Positions 45,929-55,200 of a stretch of DNA of 64,000 bases are shown here, in pieces. The stretch's first letter is position 1; every line of letters starts with the position of its first letter. Both the position numbers and the translations under genes were made by a program. The notes beneath the pieces are model-generated. The model saw only the letters and a list, made by a program, of their open reading frames with translations, searched no databases and was not told where the DNA came from. Source of the stretch: Actinomyces oris (GTDB lineage: Bacteria; Actinomycetota; Actinomycetes; Actinomycetales; Actinomycetaceae); contig NZ_MSGO01000036.1 in NCBI RefSeq assembly GCF_001929375.1, positions 19,323 to 83,322 of the forward strand, given 5' to 3'.

Positions 45929-46800
45929 ACCAGGCCACCGCCACCGTCGCCATCCTCGCCGGTGCCCTCGTCGGGGCAGGGCTCTTCCTCCTGGTCGGCT
46001 TCCTCATGGGGGTCGACATGATTCCCCAGCGCCCCGGCCCCTCCCGTGCCCTGCGCGAGCGCCTCAAGGGGTTCTCCGGCCGGATCGTCGCCGGCCTCGC
46101 CGTCGGGCTGGCCCTGCTGGTCGCCACCCGATGGGTCGTCATGGCCGTCGCCGCCGGCGCGCTCGTCGTCGTCTGGCCGATGCTCTTCGGCGGGACCAAG
46201 CAGGAGAAGCTCGCCGCCGCCAAGATCGAGGCCCTGGCCACCTGGGCCGAGTCCCTGCGCGACACCATCGCCGGCGCCGTGGGCCTGGAGCAGGCCATCC
46301 CCGCCACCGTCTACGCCTCCGCCCCGGTGATCCGCGAGGACCTGGCCCTCCTGGCCGACCGCATGCGCGTGCGCGTCCCCCTGCCGACGGCGCTGCGCCA
46401 GTTCGCCGACAGCCTGGACGACCCCACGGCGGACCTCATTGTCTGCGCCCTCATCATGAACGCCCGCCTGCGCGGCCCCGGCCTGCGCCAGCTGCTCGGC
46501 GCCCTGGCGGACACCGCCCGCTCCGAGCTCGACATGCGCCAGCGCGTCTCGGCCTCGCGCGCCGGCACCCGGCGCTCGGCCCAGATCGTCGTCGTCTTCT
46601 CCATCGTCATCATGCTGGGCCTGGCCGTCCTCAACCGCAGCTTCGTGGCCCCCTACTCCAGCGTGCGCGGACAGCTGGTCCTGGTCGTCGTCGTCGCCCT
46701 CTTCGCCGTGGGCATGCTCTGGATGCGGCGCCTGGCCGGCGTTCAGCTGCCGCGCCGCTTCCTGACCGTCACCGCCCCGGCCGGAGGTGAGAACGCATGA
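45925..46800 (+). CDS. tadB: TadB pilus platform membrane protein
   Basis: A 291-residue protein of the type II secretion F domain family. Transmembrane helices lie at about 8-30, 50-90 (a pair), 210-230 and 245-265. The cytoplasmic T2SSF domain contains ATWAESLRDTIAGAVGLEQAI, LADRMRVRVPLPTALRQFA and MNARLRGPGLRQLLG. It forms the inner-membrane platform with TadC. It overlaps both neighbours by four bases. Confidence 0.9.
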   Translation: MNQATATVAILAGALVGAGLFLLVGFLMGVDMIPQRPGPSRALRERLKGFSGRIVAGLAVGLALLVATRWVVMAVAAGALVVVWPMLFGGTKQEKLAAAKIEALATWAESLRDTIAGAVGLEQAIPATVYASAPVIREDLALLADRMRVRVPLPTALRQFADSLDDPTADLIVCALIMNARLRGPGLRQLLGALADTARSELDMRQRVSASRAGTRRSAQIVVVFSIVIMLGLAVLNRSFVAPYSSVRGQLVLVVVVALFAVGMLWMRRLAGVQLPRRFLTVTAPAGGENA

Positions 46801-47720
46801 TCACCTGGATCCTCATCGGCGGTGCGCTCAGTGGAGCCGGCGTCCTGCTCCTCGGACTCATCCTCGCCCCGCCCGCCACCCAGCCCGCCGCTGCCCTGGC
46901 CGAGCTGGACACCCGCCGCAACGAGGGGCGTATGCGTGAGGACGTGAGGCGCCTCAACCCCTCCGAGGCCACGATGCCCCCATGGGTGGACCTCTTCAGC
47001 CTCCGGGTCACCTCCCTGGCCCGACGCACCGGGGCCGACCTCACCTTCCTGACCACTGACCTGGCCGTCGTGGGGCGCTCCCTGGAGCGGCACCTGGCCA
47101 TCTCCCTGTTCACCGGGCTGGGGGCCTTCATGGTCCCGATCATCGTCGTCGGCCTCATGCAGGTCATGGGGGCGCCCCTGGGGTGGTCGGTGCCCCTGCT
47201 GCTGAGCCTCGCCCTGGGGGTCGCCGGTCTGCTGGTGCCCACGGCCCGCCTGCGCCGACAGGCCCAGGATGCCCGACGGGACTTCCGCCACGTCGTCGGC
47301 TCCTACCTGGACCTCGTGGCCATGTCCCTGTCCGCGGGGCGCGGCGTCCCCGAGGCCCTCGACGCCGCCTCCAGCCTCTCCGAGGACCCCGCCATGCTCC
47401 GCATCCGCAACGCCCTCGACGCCGCCCGGCTGCGCGGGGACACGCCCTGGGAGGCCCTGGGCCGGCTGGGCACCCAGCTGCGCATCGACGAGCTGCGAGA
47501 CCTGTCCGCCGCCCTGGCCCTCGTGGCCGAGGACGGCGCCAAGATCCGCGAGTCCCTGGGCGCCCGGGCCTCCAGCATGCGCCGCCGCGACCTGTCCGAC
47601 GCCGAGGGCAAGGCCGGAGAGAACTCCGAGTCCATGCTCGTAGCCCAGCTCATCGTCGCCATGGGATTCATCGTCTTCCTCGTCTACCCCGCCCTGACCG
47701 GAATCATGGGCTCGCTCTAG
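46797..47720 (+). CDS. tadC: TadC pilus platform membrane protein
   Basis: A 307-residue partner of TadB with the same F-domain plan: an N-terminal helix, a helix pair at about 100-150, then DFRHVVGSYLDLVAMSLSAG, a domain ending KAGENSESMLVAQ, and a C-terminal helix (LIVAMGFIVFLVYPAL). The T2SSF fold and position identify it. A 49-base gap to the pilin gene follows with AGAAAGAAGGA as ribosome site. Confidence 0.9.
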   Translation: MITWILIGGALSGAGVLLLGLILAPPATQPAAALAELDTRRNEGRMREDVRRLNPSEATMPPWVDLFSLRVTSLARRTGADLTFLTTDLAVVGRSLERHLAISLFTGLGAFMVPIIVVGLMQVMGAPLGWSVPLLLSLALGVAGLLVPTARLRRQAQDARRDFRHVVGSYLDLVAMSLSAGRGVPEALDAASSLSEDPAMLRIRNALDAARLRGDTPWEALGRLGTQLRIDELRDLSAALALVAEDGAKIRESLGARASSMRRRDLSDAEGKAGENSESMLVAQLIVAMGFIVFLVYPALTGIMGSL

Positions 47721-47769
47721 GGCCCGCAGTCATTCGTATTCGTTCGGATCTCTAGAAAGAAGGAACACC

Positions 47770-47988
47770 ATGCTGTCTCTCCTCATCACCCTTCACACAC
47801 TCGCCGCCGACGTGCGCGACAAGGTGGGGCGTCGTCTCCTGGACGAGGAGAAGGGGGCCTCGACCGTCGAGTGGGTCATCATCACCGGCTTCCTCATCGT
47901 CCTGGCCGCGCTCGTGGGCCGCGCCATCTACGGCCTGGTCTCCAACGCCTCCAACGGCCTTCAAGTCCCCCAGATCGGCGGCAACTGA
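47770..47988 (+). CDS. flp: Flp-type major pilin
   Basis: A 72-residue prepilin. The leader ends KG|ASTVEWVII, with cleavage after Gly29 and Glu at position +5, followed by the hydrophobic helix VIITGFLIVLAALVG that packs into the fibre. It is short like other Flp/class III pilins. No prepilin peptidase (TadV) is encoded in the window, so cleavage must rely on one elsewhere. Confidence 0.88.
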   Translation: MLSLLITLHTLAADVRDKVGRRLLDEEKGASTVEWVIITGFLIVLAALVGRAIYGLVSNASNGLQVPQIGGN

Positions 47989-48032
47989 CCACCTGGGGTC
48001 GGTTCCTCATGAGGAATTGGAGAGAACGCGTC

Positions 48033-48425
48033 ATGGGCCGCTTGAGTCAGGAGACGGGCGCCTCCAGCGTCGAGCTGATCATCTTCTTCCCGCTGCTTCT
48101 GCTGATCGTGCTGATCACGGTGCAGGTGGCGCTGGTCTGGTACGGCAACGAGGTCGCCATCGCCACTGCCCGCGAGGTGGCGCGCGAGGCGCGCGTGAAC
48201 CCCGAGGCGGGCGAGCGCACCTCGGCGGCCAAGGCCAACGGCGTCGCCTACGCCCGCCGCGTCGGCGGCCGCGCGCTCACCGACATCGCGATCGACGTCT
48301 CCACCACGGGGGACGAGGTCACGGTGCGCGTCTCAGGGAAGGCCATCGACGTCGTCGCCGGACTGTCACCACGGGTGAAGGCCTCGGTGACCTCGCAGCG
48401 GGAGACCTTCCGGAGCGACCGATGA
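48033..48425 (+). CDS. tadE: TadE-like pseudopilin
   Basis: A 130-residue protein from the ATG at 48033 (GGAGAG nearby; an ATG at 48009 lacks a ribosome site). The leader TG|ASSVELIIFFPLLLL has Glu at +5, the mark of TadE processing. After the helix come WYGNEVAIATAREVAREARV and a small C-terminal domain. It is a minor pilus subunit. It overlaps the next gene by four bases. Confidence 0.85.
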   Translation: MGRLSQETGASSVELIIFFPLLLLIVLITVQVALVWYGNEVAIATAREVAREARVNPEAGERTSAAKANGVAYARRVGGRALTDIAIDVSTTGDEVTVRVSGKAIDVVAGLSPRVKASVTSQRETFRSDR

Positions 48426-48865
48426 AACACATCAGAAAGAAGCAGATCCGGCGTCGCGCCATCGTGGCCGCCGGCTCGGAGAGGGGAACCATGTCCATTG
48501 AGGCAGTCGTCCTCGTCCCAGTGCTGCTGCTCATCACCATGGTGGCCGTCGCCGGGGGACGCATCGTCTCCGCCCAGGGGATGGTCGAGGCCGCGTCGCG
48601 TGACGCCGCCCGAGCCGCCTCCATGGAGCGCTCCGTCAGCGCCGCCAGCGCAGCCGCCAACCGGAGCCTGGCCCAGGCGGACACGTCCCGCGCCAGCTGC
48701 TCGGCCGGCGTCGACGTCGGAGGCTTCCGCCGGGGCGGGGCCGTGAGGGTCTCGGTCAGCTGCCGCGTCAGGCTCTCCGACCTGGGACTGGTCTTCCTGC
48801 CCGGAGCCACCGTGGTCAGGGCCGAGTCGAGCGCTCCGGTGGACCAGTGGAGGGGGACACGATGA
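48422..48865 (+). CDS. TadE/TadF-like pseudopilin
   Basis: A 147-residue protein with basic leader RKKQIRRRAIVAAGSERG|TMSIE (read in parts), Glu at +5, then the helix AVVLVPVLLLITMVAV and an external part with Cys residues in SRASCSAGVDVG and RVSVSCRVRL that may form a disulphide. It is the second of three pseudopilin-like genes in a row, coupled on both sides. Confidence 0.8.
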   Translation: MKHIRKKQIRRRAIVAAGSERGTMSIEAVVLVPVLLLITMVAVAGGRIVSAQGMVEAASRDAARAASMERSVSAASAAANRSLAQADTSRASCSAGVDVGGFRRGGAVRVSVSCRVRLSDLGLVFLPGATVVRAESSAPVDQWRGTR

Positions 48866-49569
48866 ACGGGATCCGGATTGCCAAGGAGCTGCGTCGGCAC
48901 CCGGAGCGGGGATCGGTGTCCGTCTATGTCGTCATCATCGCCGCGTCCCTCATGCTGATGGCCGGACTGTGCGTCGAGGGCGGGCGCGTTCTCAACGCAC
49001 GCTCCACGATGGCGGACCAGGCCGAGCAGGCGGCCCGGGTCGGAGTCCAGCAGCTGAGCATGGAGAAGCTGCGTGGCTCCGGAGTGGCCGCGACGGACCC
49101 GTCGGCCGCCTCGTCGGCGGCACGCAGCTACCTGGCCCGCACCGGCGACGCCCAGACCTCGACGGTCAGGGCCTCCTCCGACCGGGTCTCAGTCACGGTC
49201 GAACGCGACGTCCCCACCACGATGCTGCGGCTGGTCGGTATCCCCTCCATCCACGTCTCCGTGACCGGGGAGGCCCGCAACGACTTCGGCCCCAAGGAGC
49301 AGCCCAGGCCCGGCCTGCCGAAGACCGGCGACGACGGCGGCCCCAAGGAGCGGCCCAAGCCACAACGTCCCAAGCCGCAACAGCCCAAGCCACAACAGCC
49401 CAAGCCGCAACGGCCCAAGCCCGCCCCGCCCAAGGTCGACGACGGCGGCCCCAAGGAGCAGCCCAAGCCCGAACCGCCCCAGGGGGGCGACGAGGAAAGC
49501 CCCAAGGAAAGACAGAAACCCGGACTGCCGAAGGCGGGCAACGCCATCGGCCTGGAGTGGAGGCAGTAG
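48862..49569 (+). CDS. TadG-like pilus assembly protein with Lys-Pro repeat tail
   Basis: 235 residues from the ATG at 48862. The N-terminus HPERG|SVSVYVVIIAAS has the pseudopilin layout but Tyr instead of Glu at +5. The folded part (ARSTMADQAEQAARVGVQQL, then a strand-rich region to about 140) resembles TadG-like proteins. The tail is built from PKPQ-type repeats between about 145 and 225 and looks like a wall-spanning rod. The repeat DNA may be unstable in length. Confidence 0.72.
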   Translation: MNGIRIAKELRRHPERGSVSVYVVIIAASLMLMAGLCVEGGRVLNARSTMADQAEQAARVGVQQLSMEKLRGSGVAATDPSAASSAARSYLARTGDAQTSTVRASSDRVSVTVERDVPTTMLRLVGIPSIHVSVTGEARNDFGPKEQPRPGLPKTGDDGGPKERPKPQRPKPQQPKPQQPKPQRPKPAPPKVDDGGPKEQPKPEPPQGGDEESPKERQKPGLPKAGNAIGLEWRQ

Positions 49570-49571
49570 CC

Positions 49572-52250
49572 ATGACCACCGCATCGAGACGGCGCCGTGC
49601 CCAGGCCGCCGGCCCCCAGCGGTTCAGGGCGCCCGCGCGCAGCACCCGGCCGCCGGTGTGGCGCTCCGTGGTCGCTGGCCTTACGCTCGCCGCCATCATC
49701 ATCGGCCTGCCCGCCGTTCTGCTGACCACCGTCGGGCCCCCGCCGCTGCCGACCGGCGTGGACATGAGCGCCCTGCTCGTTCAGACCGTGTCCCTCGACG
49801 TCGTCGTGGGCGTCCTCATCTGGGTACTCGCTCTGGCCTGGCTGCAGTTCACGGTGTGCACCCTGGTGGAGCTCGTCTCCGCTCTCAAGGGCCACGGCGT
49901 GCCCGGGCACGTCCCGCTCTCGGGCGGCGTGCAGTCCCTGGTGCGCCGACTCGTGGCCTCCGTCCTGCTCCTGGGGGCCGTCAGCGGCCCGGTTGCCGCG
50001 GCCGCCGCCCCCCTCACTGAGGAGCCGGCCCCGGCGGTCTCGGTGAGTCAGGGGGTCGTCTCGGAGCAGCCCGCCGACGACGCCTCCTGGGCTGATGGCG
50101 AGGCTGCGGCCTCGCAGGGCGACGAGCACGGCCAGCAGTACATGCGCTACGTGGTGGACGGGGTTGAGATCGACCCGGAGATCGGCTCCCAGCTCGTGGG
50201 AAAGCGCGTCTACATCGTCAAGCCGCCCGAGGGCCGCTATCACGACAACCTGTGGGACATCGCCGAGCGCAACCTGGGTGACGGGCGCGCCTACGCCCAG
50301 ATCTACGACCTCAACGCCGGCCGCGTGCAGCCCGACGGCGACAGCCTGGAACTGGCCCGGCTCATCCAGCCCGGCTGGCTCATGGTCATGCCCGAGGAGG
50401 CCGCTTCCGTGGCCCGGGTCGAGGCCATCCCCACCGATCCGGCGCCGCCTGCTCCGGCACCGCAGACTCCGACGCCGCAGCAGGACGGCGCCCACCTGCC
50501 GGTCGGGCTCGGCCACGAGCTGCGCGATGTCACCCCCGTCCAGCTGCCGGCGATCGGCTCGCTGCTGGCCGCCTCCCTGGTCTCGGTGCTCGTCGCCAGG
50601 CGTCGTCGGCTGATGGATGCCTTCAACGAGGACTCCGCCGAGCTCGAGCGTCTCCTGCGGGTCGGGGCCGACGAGAGCCGGTCACGGCGGCTGAGCGCGG
50701 TCCTGCGCTCCCTCGACGACCTGCCCGGCAGCCCCCGCCCCTACGCCGTCGCCATCGACGACGACGCCTGCTACCTGCGCCTGGCGCGTCCCCTGACCGA
50801 CGCCCCCGCCCCCTGGCGGTCCCAGGACGAGGGGATGATCTGGGCGCTGCCCGCGGGTCGCGAGCCGTCGCTGACCGAGCGGCCCTGCCCCCTGCCCGGA
50901 CTGGTCACGGTGGGCCGCACGCCCACGGGTGCCGACATCCTCATCGACCTGGCCTTCGCCGACGGGGACGTGACGGTCACCGGGGACCCGGCCATGGCCG
51001 CCGAGGTCGTCTCCGCCTTCGCCCTGGAGCTGTGCACCAACCCCTGGTCGCGCGACGCCGTGGTCGTCGGGAGCGGCCTGTCCGCAGCCCTGCACCGGGT
51101 CGCGGGCGAGCGCATGCAGCCCCTGGACAGTCTCCTGGGACTCACCGCCCTGCCCGGTATCGGCGGGGTCCTGACCGGCCGGCGCCCCGAGACGCAGAAG
51201 ACCTTCATGTTCGTCGGCGACGGGGCCACGCCCCCGTCCCTGCCGCCGGGACGCGACTACGCCCTGGTGCGCACCGGTGGCGACCGACCGGGGCGCTGGA
51301 CGATCGAGATCGACGCCTCCGGCACCGCCCGGATCACCCCGCTGGGCATCATGGTGACGGCCTCGCGCGCCACCGAGGCGGAGGTCGCGGCCCTGGAGGG
51401 CCTGTTCGCCCCGGCCCAGGAGACCGGCGTCGACGACGGCCGCCCGCCGGTGCCCGACCCGCCCACGCCGCCCCTGGCCAACGCCGCCCTGCGCGCCGCC
51501 TCCGTGCGGATCCAGGTCCTGGGGACCACGCAGGTGGAGACGGCCGGCGCCGTGGAGGAGGCGCGCCGTTCCATCCTCACCGAGGCCGCGATCTGCGTGG
51601 CCCTCCACCCCGAGGGGATCCGCCCCTCCGTCCTGGGCGCCATGCTCTGGCCCCTGGGGGCCACCGCGGACGTGGTGGGGGCGACCGTGGAGCGGCTGCG
51701 CAGCTGGCTCGGCGAGGACCCCCAGGGGGCGCCCCACCTGCGGGAGGACGCCGAGGGCCGGCTGCTGCTGGGGCCCGGGGCCGTCCTGGACTGGGACGTG
51801 CTGCGCTCCCTGCTGGATGCGTCCCGCCGCTGCCCGCCCCAGCAGGAGGTCGAGCTGCTGACCGAGGCCCTGCGCCTGGTGCGAGGACCGATGGCCCTCG
51901 ACGCCCCCGAGGGCCACTACTCCTGGCTGGCCCGGGTCCGCGCCGCACGGCAGCTCGAGGCCCTCGTCGTCGACGCCGCTCACCGCATGGTCGAGCTCAT
52001 CGGGGATACCGATCCCGACGGCGCCGCCGCAGCGATCACCACGGGCCTGCGAGTGGTCGACCTCGACCAGGGGCTGTGGCGCGACCGCCTGCGCCTGGCC
52101 TCGCGCCGCGGCGCGGGCGAGCTGGAGCGGGAGATCCGCGTCCTGCTGGAGTCCGCCGGCGCCGATGACCTCCACCAGATCGACCCCGCCACCGCGGCGC
52201 TCGTCGAGGACCTCTCCCCGGGGCTCTCGGTGGGGCGCCTGCCCGCCTGA
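49572..52250 (+). CDS. Membrane protein with LysM domain and C-terminal BTAD-type domain
   Basis: An 892-residue protein. Hydrophobic helices lie at about 34-56, 77-103 and 127-147. A LysM-like domain follows (about 213-279: DNLWDIAERNLGDGRAYAQI, then LIQPGWLMVMP), then another helix (about 320-342, PAIGSLLAASLVSVLVA before RRRR). The cytoplasmic part of about 540 residues ends in a winged-helix plus BTAD repeat region (from about 646: IQVLGTTQVETAG, then LVVDAAHRMVELIGDTDPDGAAAA). It thus links peptidoglycan outside to a regulator-like domain inside. Position between the pseudopilins and the EccC-type ATPase suggests it bridges the two machines. Role inferred only. Confidence 0.75.
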   Translation: MTTASRRRRAQAAGPQRFRAPARSTRPPVWRSVVAGLTLAAIIIGLPAVLLTTVGPPPLPTGVDMSALLVQTVSLDVVVGVLIWVLALAWLQFTVCTLVELVSALKGHGVPGHVPLSGGVQSLVRRLVASVLLLGAVSGPVAAAAAPLTEEPAPAVSVSQGVVSEQPADDASWADGEAAASQGDEHGQQYMRYVVDGVEIDPEIGSQLVGKRVYIVKPPEGRYHDNLWDIAERNLGDGRAYAQIYDLNAGRVQPDGDSLELARLIQPGWLMVMPEEAASVARVEAIPTDPAPPAPAPQTPTPQQDGAHLPVGLGHELRDVTPVQLPAIGSLLAASLVSVLVARRRRLMDAFNEDSAELERLLRVGADESRSRRLSAVLRSLDDLPGSPRPYAVAIDDDACYLRLARPLTDAPAPWRSQDEGMIWALPAGREPSLTERPCPLPGLVTVGRTPTGADILIDLAFADGDVTVTGDPAMAAEVVSAFALELCTNPWSRDAVVVGSGLSAALHRVAGERMQPLDSLLGLTALPGIGGVLTGRRPETQKTFMFVGDGATPPSLPPGRDYALVRTGGDRPGRWTIEIDASGTARITPLGIMVTASRATEAEVAALEGLFAPAQETGVDDGRPPVPDPPTPPLANAALRAASVRIQVLGTTQVETAGAVEEARRSILTEAAICVALHPEGIRPSVLGAMLWPLGATADVVGATVERLRSWLGEDPQGAPHLREDAEGRLLLGPGAVLDWDVLRSLLDASRRCPPQQEVELLTEALRLVRGPMALDAPEGHYSWLARVRAARQLEALVVDAAHRMVELIGDTDPDGAAAAITTGLRVVDLDQGLWRDRLRLASRRGAGELEREIRVLLESAGADDLHQIDPATAALVEDLSPGLSVGRLPA

Positions 52251-52260
52251 GGAGACCACC

Positions 52261-55200
52261 ATGCAGCTGTTCATCAGTGTCCTGCGCCCCCTGGAGGAGG
52301 CCCACGAGGCCCGCGACCTCATCGTCGTCGTCCCGGAGGACGCCACGGTCGGCGACCTCGCCGCCGCCCTGGACCGCACGGTGCCCACCACCGCGCCGGG
52401 GCAGTCCCTGCGCCTGGTGGTCAACGCCGGGGAGCCGGTCAGCGCTGCGCCGTCGTCACTGTGGCACGGCTCGCGGCGCCTCGACCCGCGGGCGTCCCTG
52501 GGGTCGGGCTCCGTCCGCAACGGCATGCTGCTGGGGCTCGGCGCGGCCGTTCTTGACGACGTCGAACCGGTCGGGGTCGTCGAGGTGCGCGTCGTCGGCG
52601 GGCGCGGGGCCGGAGCGGTTCACCGCCTGAGCCTGGGCGATTACACCCTGGGCGGGCCCGAGCAGGACATCACCCTGGAGGGTGAGGCGGGTCGGGAGAA
52701 GGTCGCCGACCTGACGGTCTCCCACGGTGGACGGGTGATGCTGAGCCCGGCTCCGGGCGTGGCCGAGCGCACGGTGCCGCTTGCGCTGCCTCGCCGCCGG
52801 CCCCTGCCGGGGCCACTCGTGCTGGCGGCGAAGGAGGATGAGGCGCCCTCCGAGCGCCGTCGTCGCCGGAAGAAGCGGCGCGCCAAGCGCAAGCGCAAGA
52901 ACAAGGGCGCGGAGCGGATTCTCAGCGGGCGCGAGGTCCTGGAACCCGACGGTGAGCGCCACTTCCTGGAGCTGGACCGACGCCCGCTTCAGGGGGCGAC
53001 CCCCTGGCCGGAGAAGGCGGTCCTCACGGTGGGGGAGAGCCTGCTGGTGCTCGAGTACGTACCCGCCGTCGACGCCGTGACCTCCCCGACCCCGGGGGCG
53101 CCGACGATCAACTTCAACCGGCCCCCGCGCCTGGCCCGCCCGATCCGGGTCACCAAGTTCACGCTGCCGCGCGAGCCCTCGCAGGCGCGCAAGCCGCCCT
53201 TCCCGTTCGCCATGATGCTCTCCCCGCTGGTCATGGGGGGTGGGATGTACCTGGTCACCGGGCGCGTCTACTCCCTCATGTTCATGCTGTTCTCCCCGGT
53301 CATGATGATCGCCAACCTGATCCAGGGGCGCTCCACCAACCGGAAGCACTACCGGGAGGACCTGCGCAAGTACGAGGAGCAGCGCGACCAGACCGAGGAC
53401 GCGGCCTTCAAGGCGCTGACCGAGGAGCGCGGGCTGCGGCGCACGGACGCCCCGGACCCGGCCGAGCTGCTGCTGCGCGCCACCGGGCCGCGGGCCCAGC
53501 TGTGGGAGCGGCGCCCCTCGGACCCGGACTGGCTGGATCTGCGGGTGGGGGTCGCGGACCTGCCCAGCGACGTCGAGGTCGACGACCCCGCCCGCGCCAA
53601 GCACGAGGAGCCGCTGCGCTGGACGGCCCCGGACGTTCCCGTGACCGTGCCCCTGGGTGGCATCAGCGTGGTCGGCGTGTGCGGGGAGCGGTGCCATGAG
53701 GTGGCGACCTGGCTGACTGCCCAGGCCGCGGTCCTGCACTCACCGGCCGAGCTGCAGATGGTGCTCCTGGTGGAGCCGGCGCGCGGCGAGCGGCCCGAGG
53801 ATCGCTGGACCTGGGCGAGGTGGCTGCCCCACCTGCGCAACGCGGAGGGCATGGGGGCCCGGGCCCGGATCGGCGTCGACGACGAGACGGTGAGCCGGCG
53901 CATCAGCGAGCTGGCGGACCTGGTGCAGCGGCGCCTGGAGGCCTCCGACAGCCGCGGCCGCGGGAGCACCGACGGCGAGCAGATCCTGGTGGTGCTCGAC
54001 GGCGGGCACGCCCTGCGGCTGCGCCCGGGCCTTATCTCGGTGCTGCGCCGCGGCCCCGAGGTGGGGGTGCGCCTGATCTGCATCGACCGGGAGCGCACGG
54101 CCCTGCCCGAGGAGTGCCGCGCCGTGGTGTCCACCGGGCCGGGTGCGCCGTCGGTCTCCCAGACGGATAAGGACGAGGTCGAGCGGGTCACCCTGGACCT
54201 GGTGCTGGAGGGCTGGTGCGAGCGGGTGGCCCGGGCTCTGGCGCCGGTACACGACGTCTCCGCCGCCGGGGCGGACTCCACGATCCCCACGGCCTCGCGG
54301 CTGCTGGACGTGCTGCCCCTGCCCGAACCTGGGGCCGACGCCGTCCTGGAGGTCTGGCAGCGGTGCAGCCGCACGACGAGGGCGGTCATCGGGGAGGACG
54401 CCGAGGGGCAGTTCTGGCTGGATGTGCGCGCCGACGGGCCGCACGCCCTGGTGGCCGGGACGACTGGTTCGGGTAAGTCCGAGCTGCTGCAGACCCTCAT
54501 CGCCTCCCTGTGCATGGGCAACACGCCCGAGGCCATGACCTTCGTGCTCGTGGACTACAAGGGCGGGGCGGCCTTCAAGGACTGTGCGCGCCTGCCGCAC
54601 ACGGTGGGCATGGTGACGGACCTCGACGGGCACCTGACCTCCCGGGCCCTGGAGTCGCTGGGCGCCGAGCTGCGCCGTCGTGAGCACCAGTTGGCGGGGG
54701 CCGATGCGAAGGACATCGAGGACTATGTGGCCGCCATGGCCCCGGGGGATGAGCCGATGCCGCGGCTGATGATCGTCATCGATGAGTTCGCGGCGCTGGT
54801 CTCCGAGCTGCCGGACTTCGTGACGGGGCTGGTGGACATTGCCCGGCGCGGGCGCTCGCTGGGGGTGCACCTGGTGCTGGCCACGCAGCGGCCGGCGGGT
54901 GTGGTCTCGGCGGAGATCAAGTCGAACACGAACCTGCGTATCGCCCTGCGGGTCACCGATGAGAACGACTCCCAGGACGTCATCGAGGCCGCGGCCTCCG
55001 CCTTCATCCCGCCGTCGATCCCGGGGCGCGCCTACGCGCGGCTGGGGCATGCGAGCCTGCGCCAGTTCCAGTCCTCCCGGGTGGGGGGACGGCCGCGGGG
55101 GGCCCTGCCCCGGGCGGCGGTGCGGGCGGCGACGCTGAGCCTGGATGAGCTCTCCCGGGCCGAGGAGGCGCCCCCGGGGGTGGAGGAGGACGCCACGATC

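Noticed and set aside
47871..48032. N-terminal extension of TadE back into flp
   Set aside because: The extension overlaps the pilin gene and puts extra residues before the prepilin leader; the ATG at 48033 has a ribosome site and gives a normal leader.
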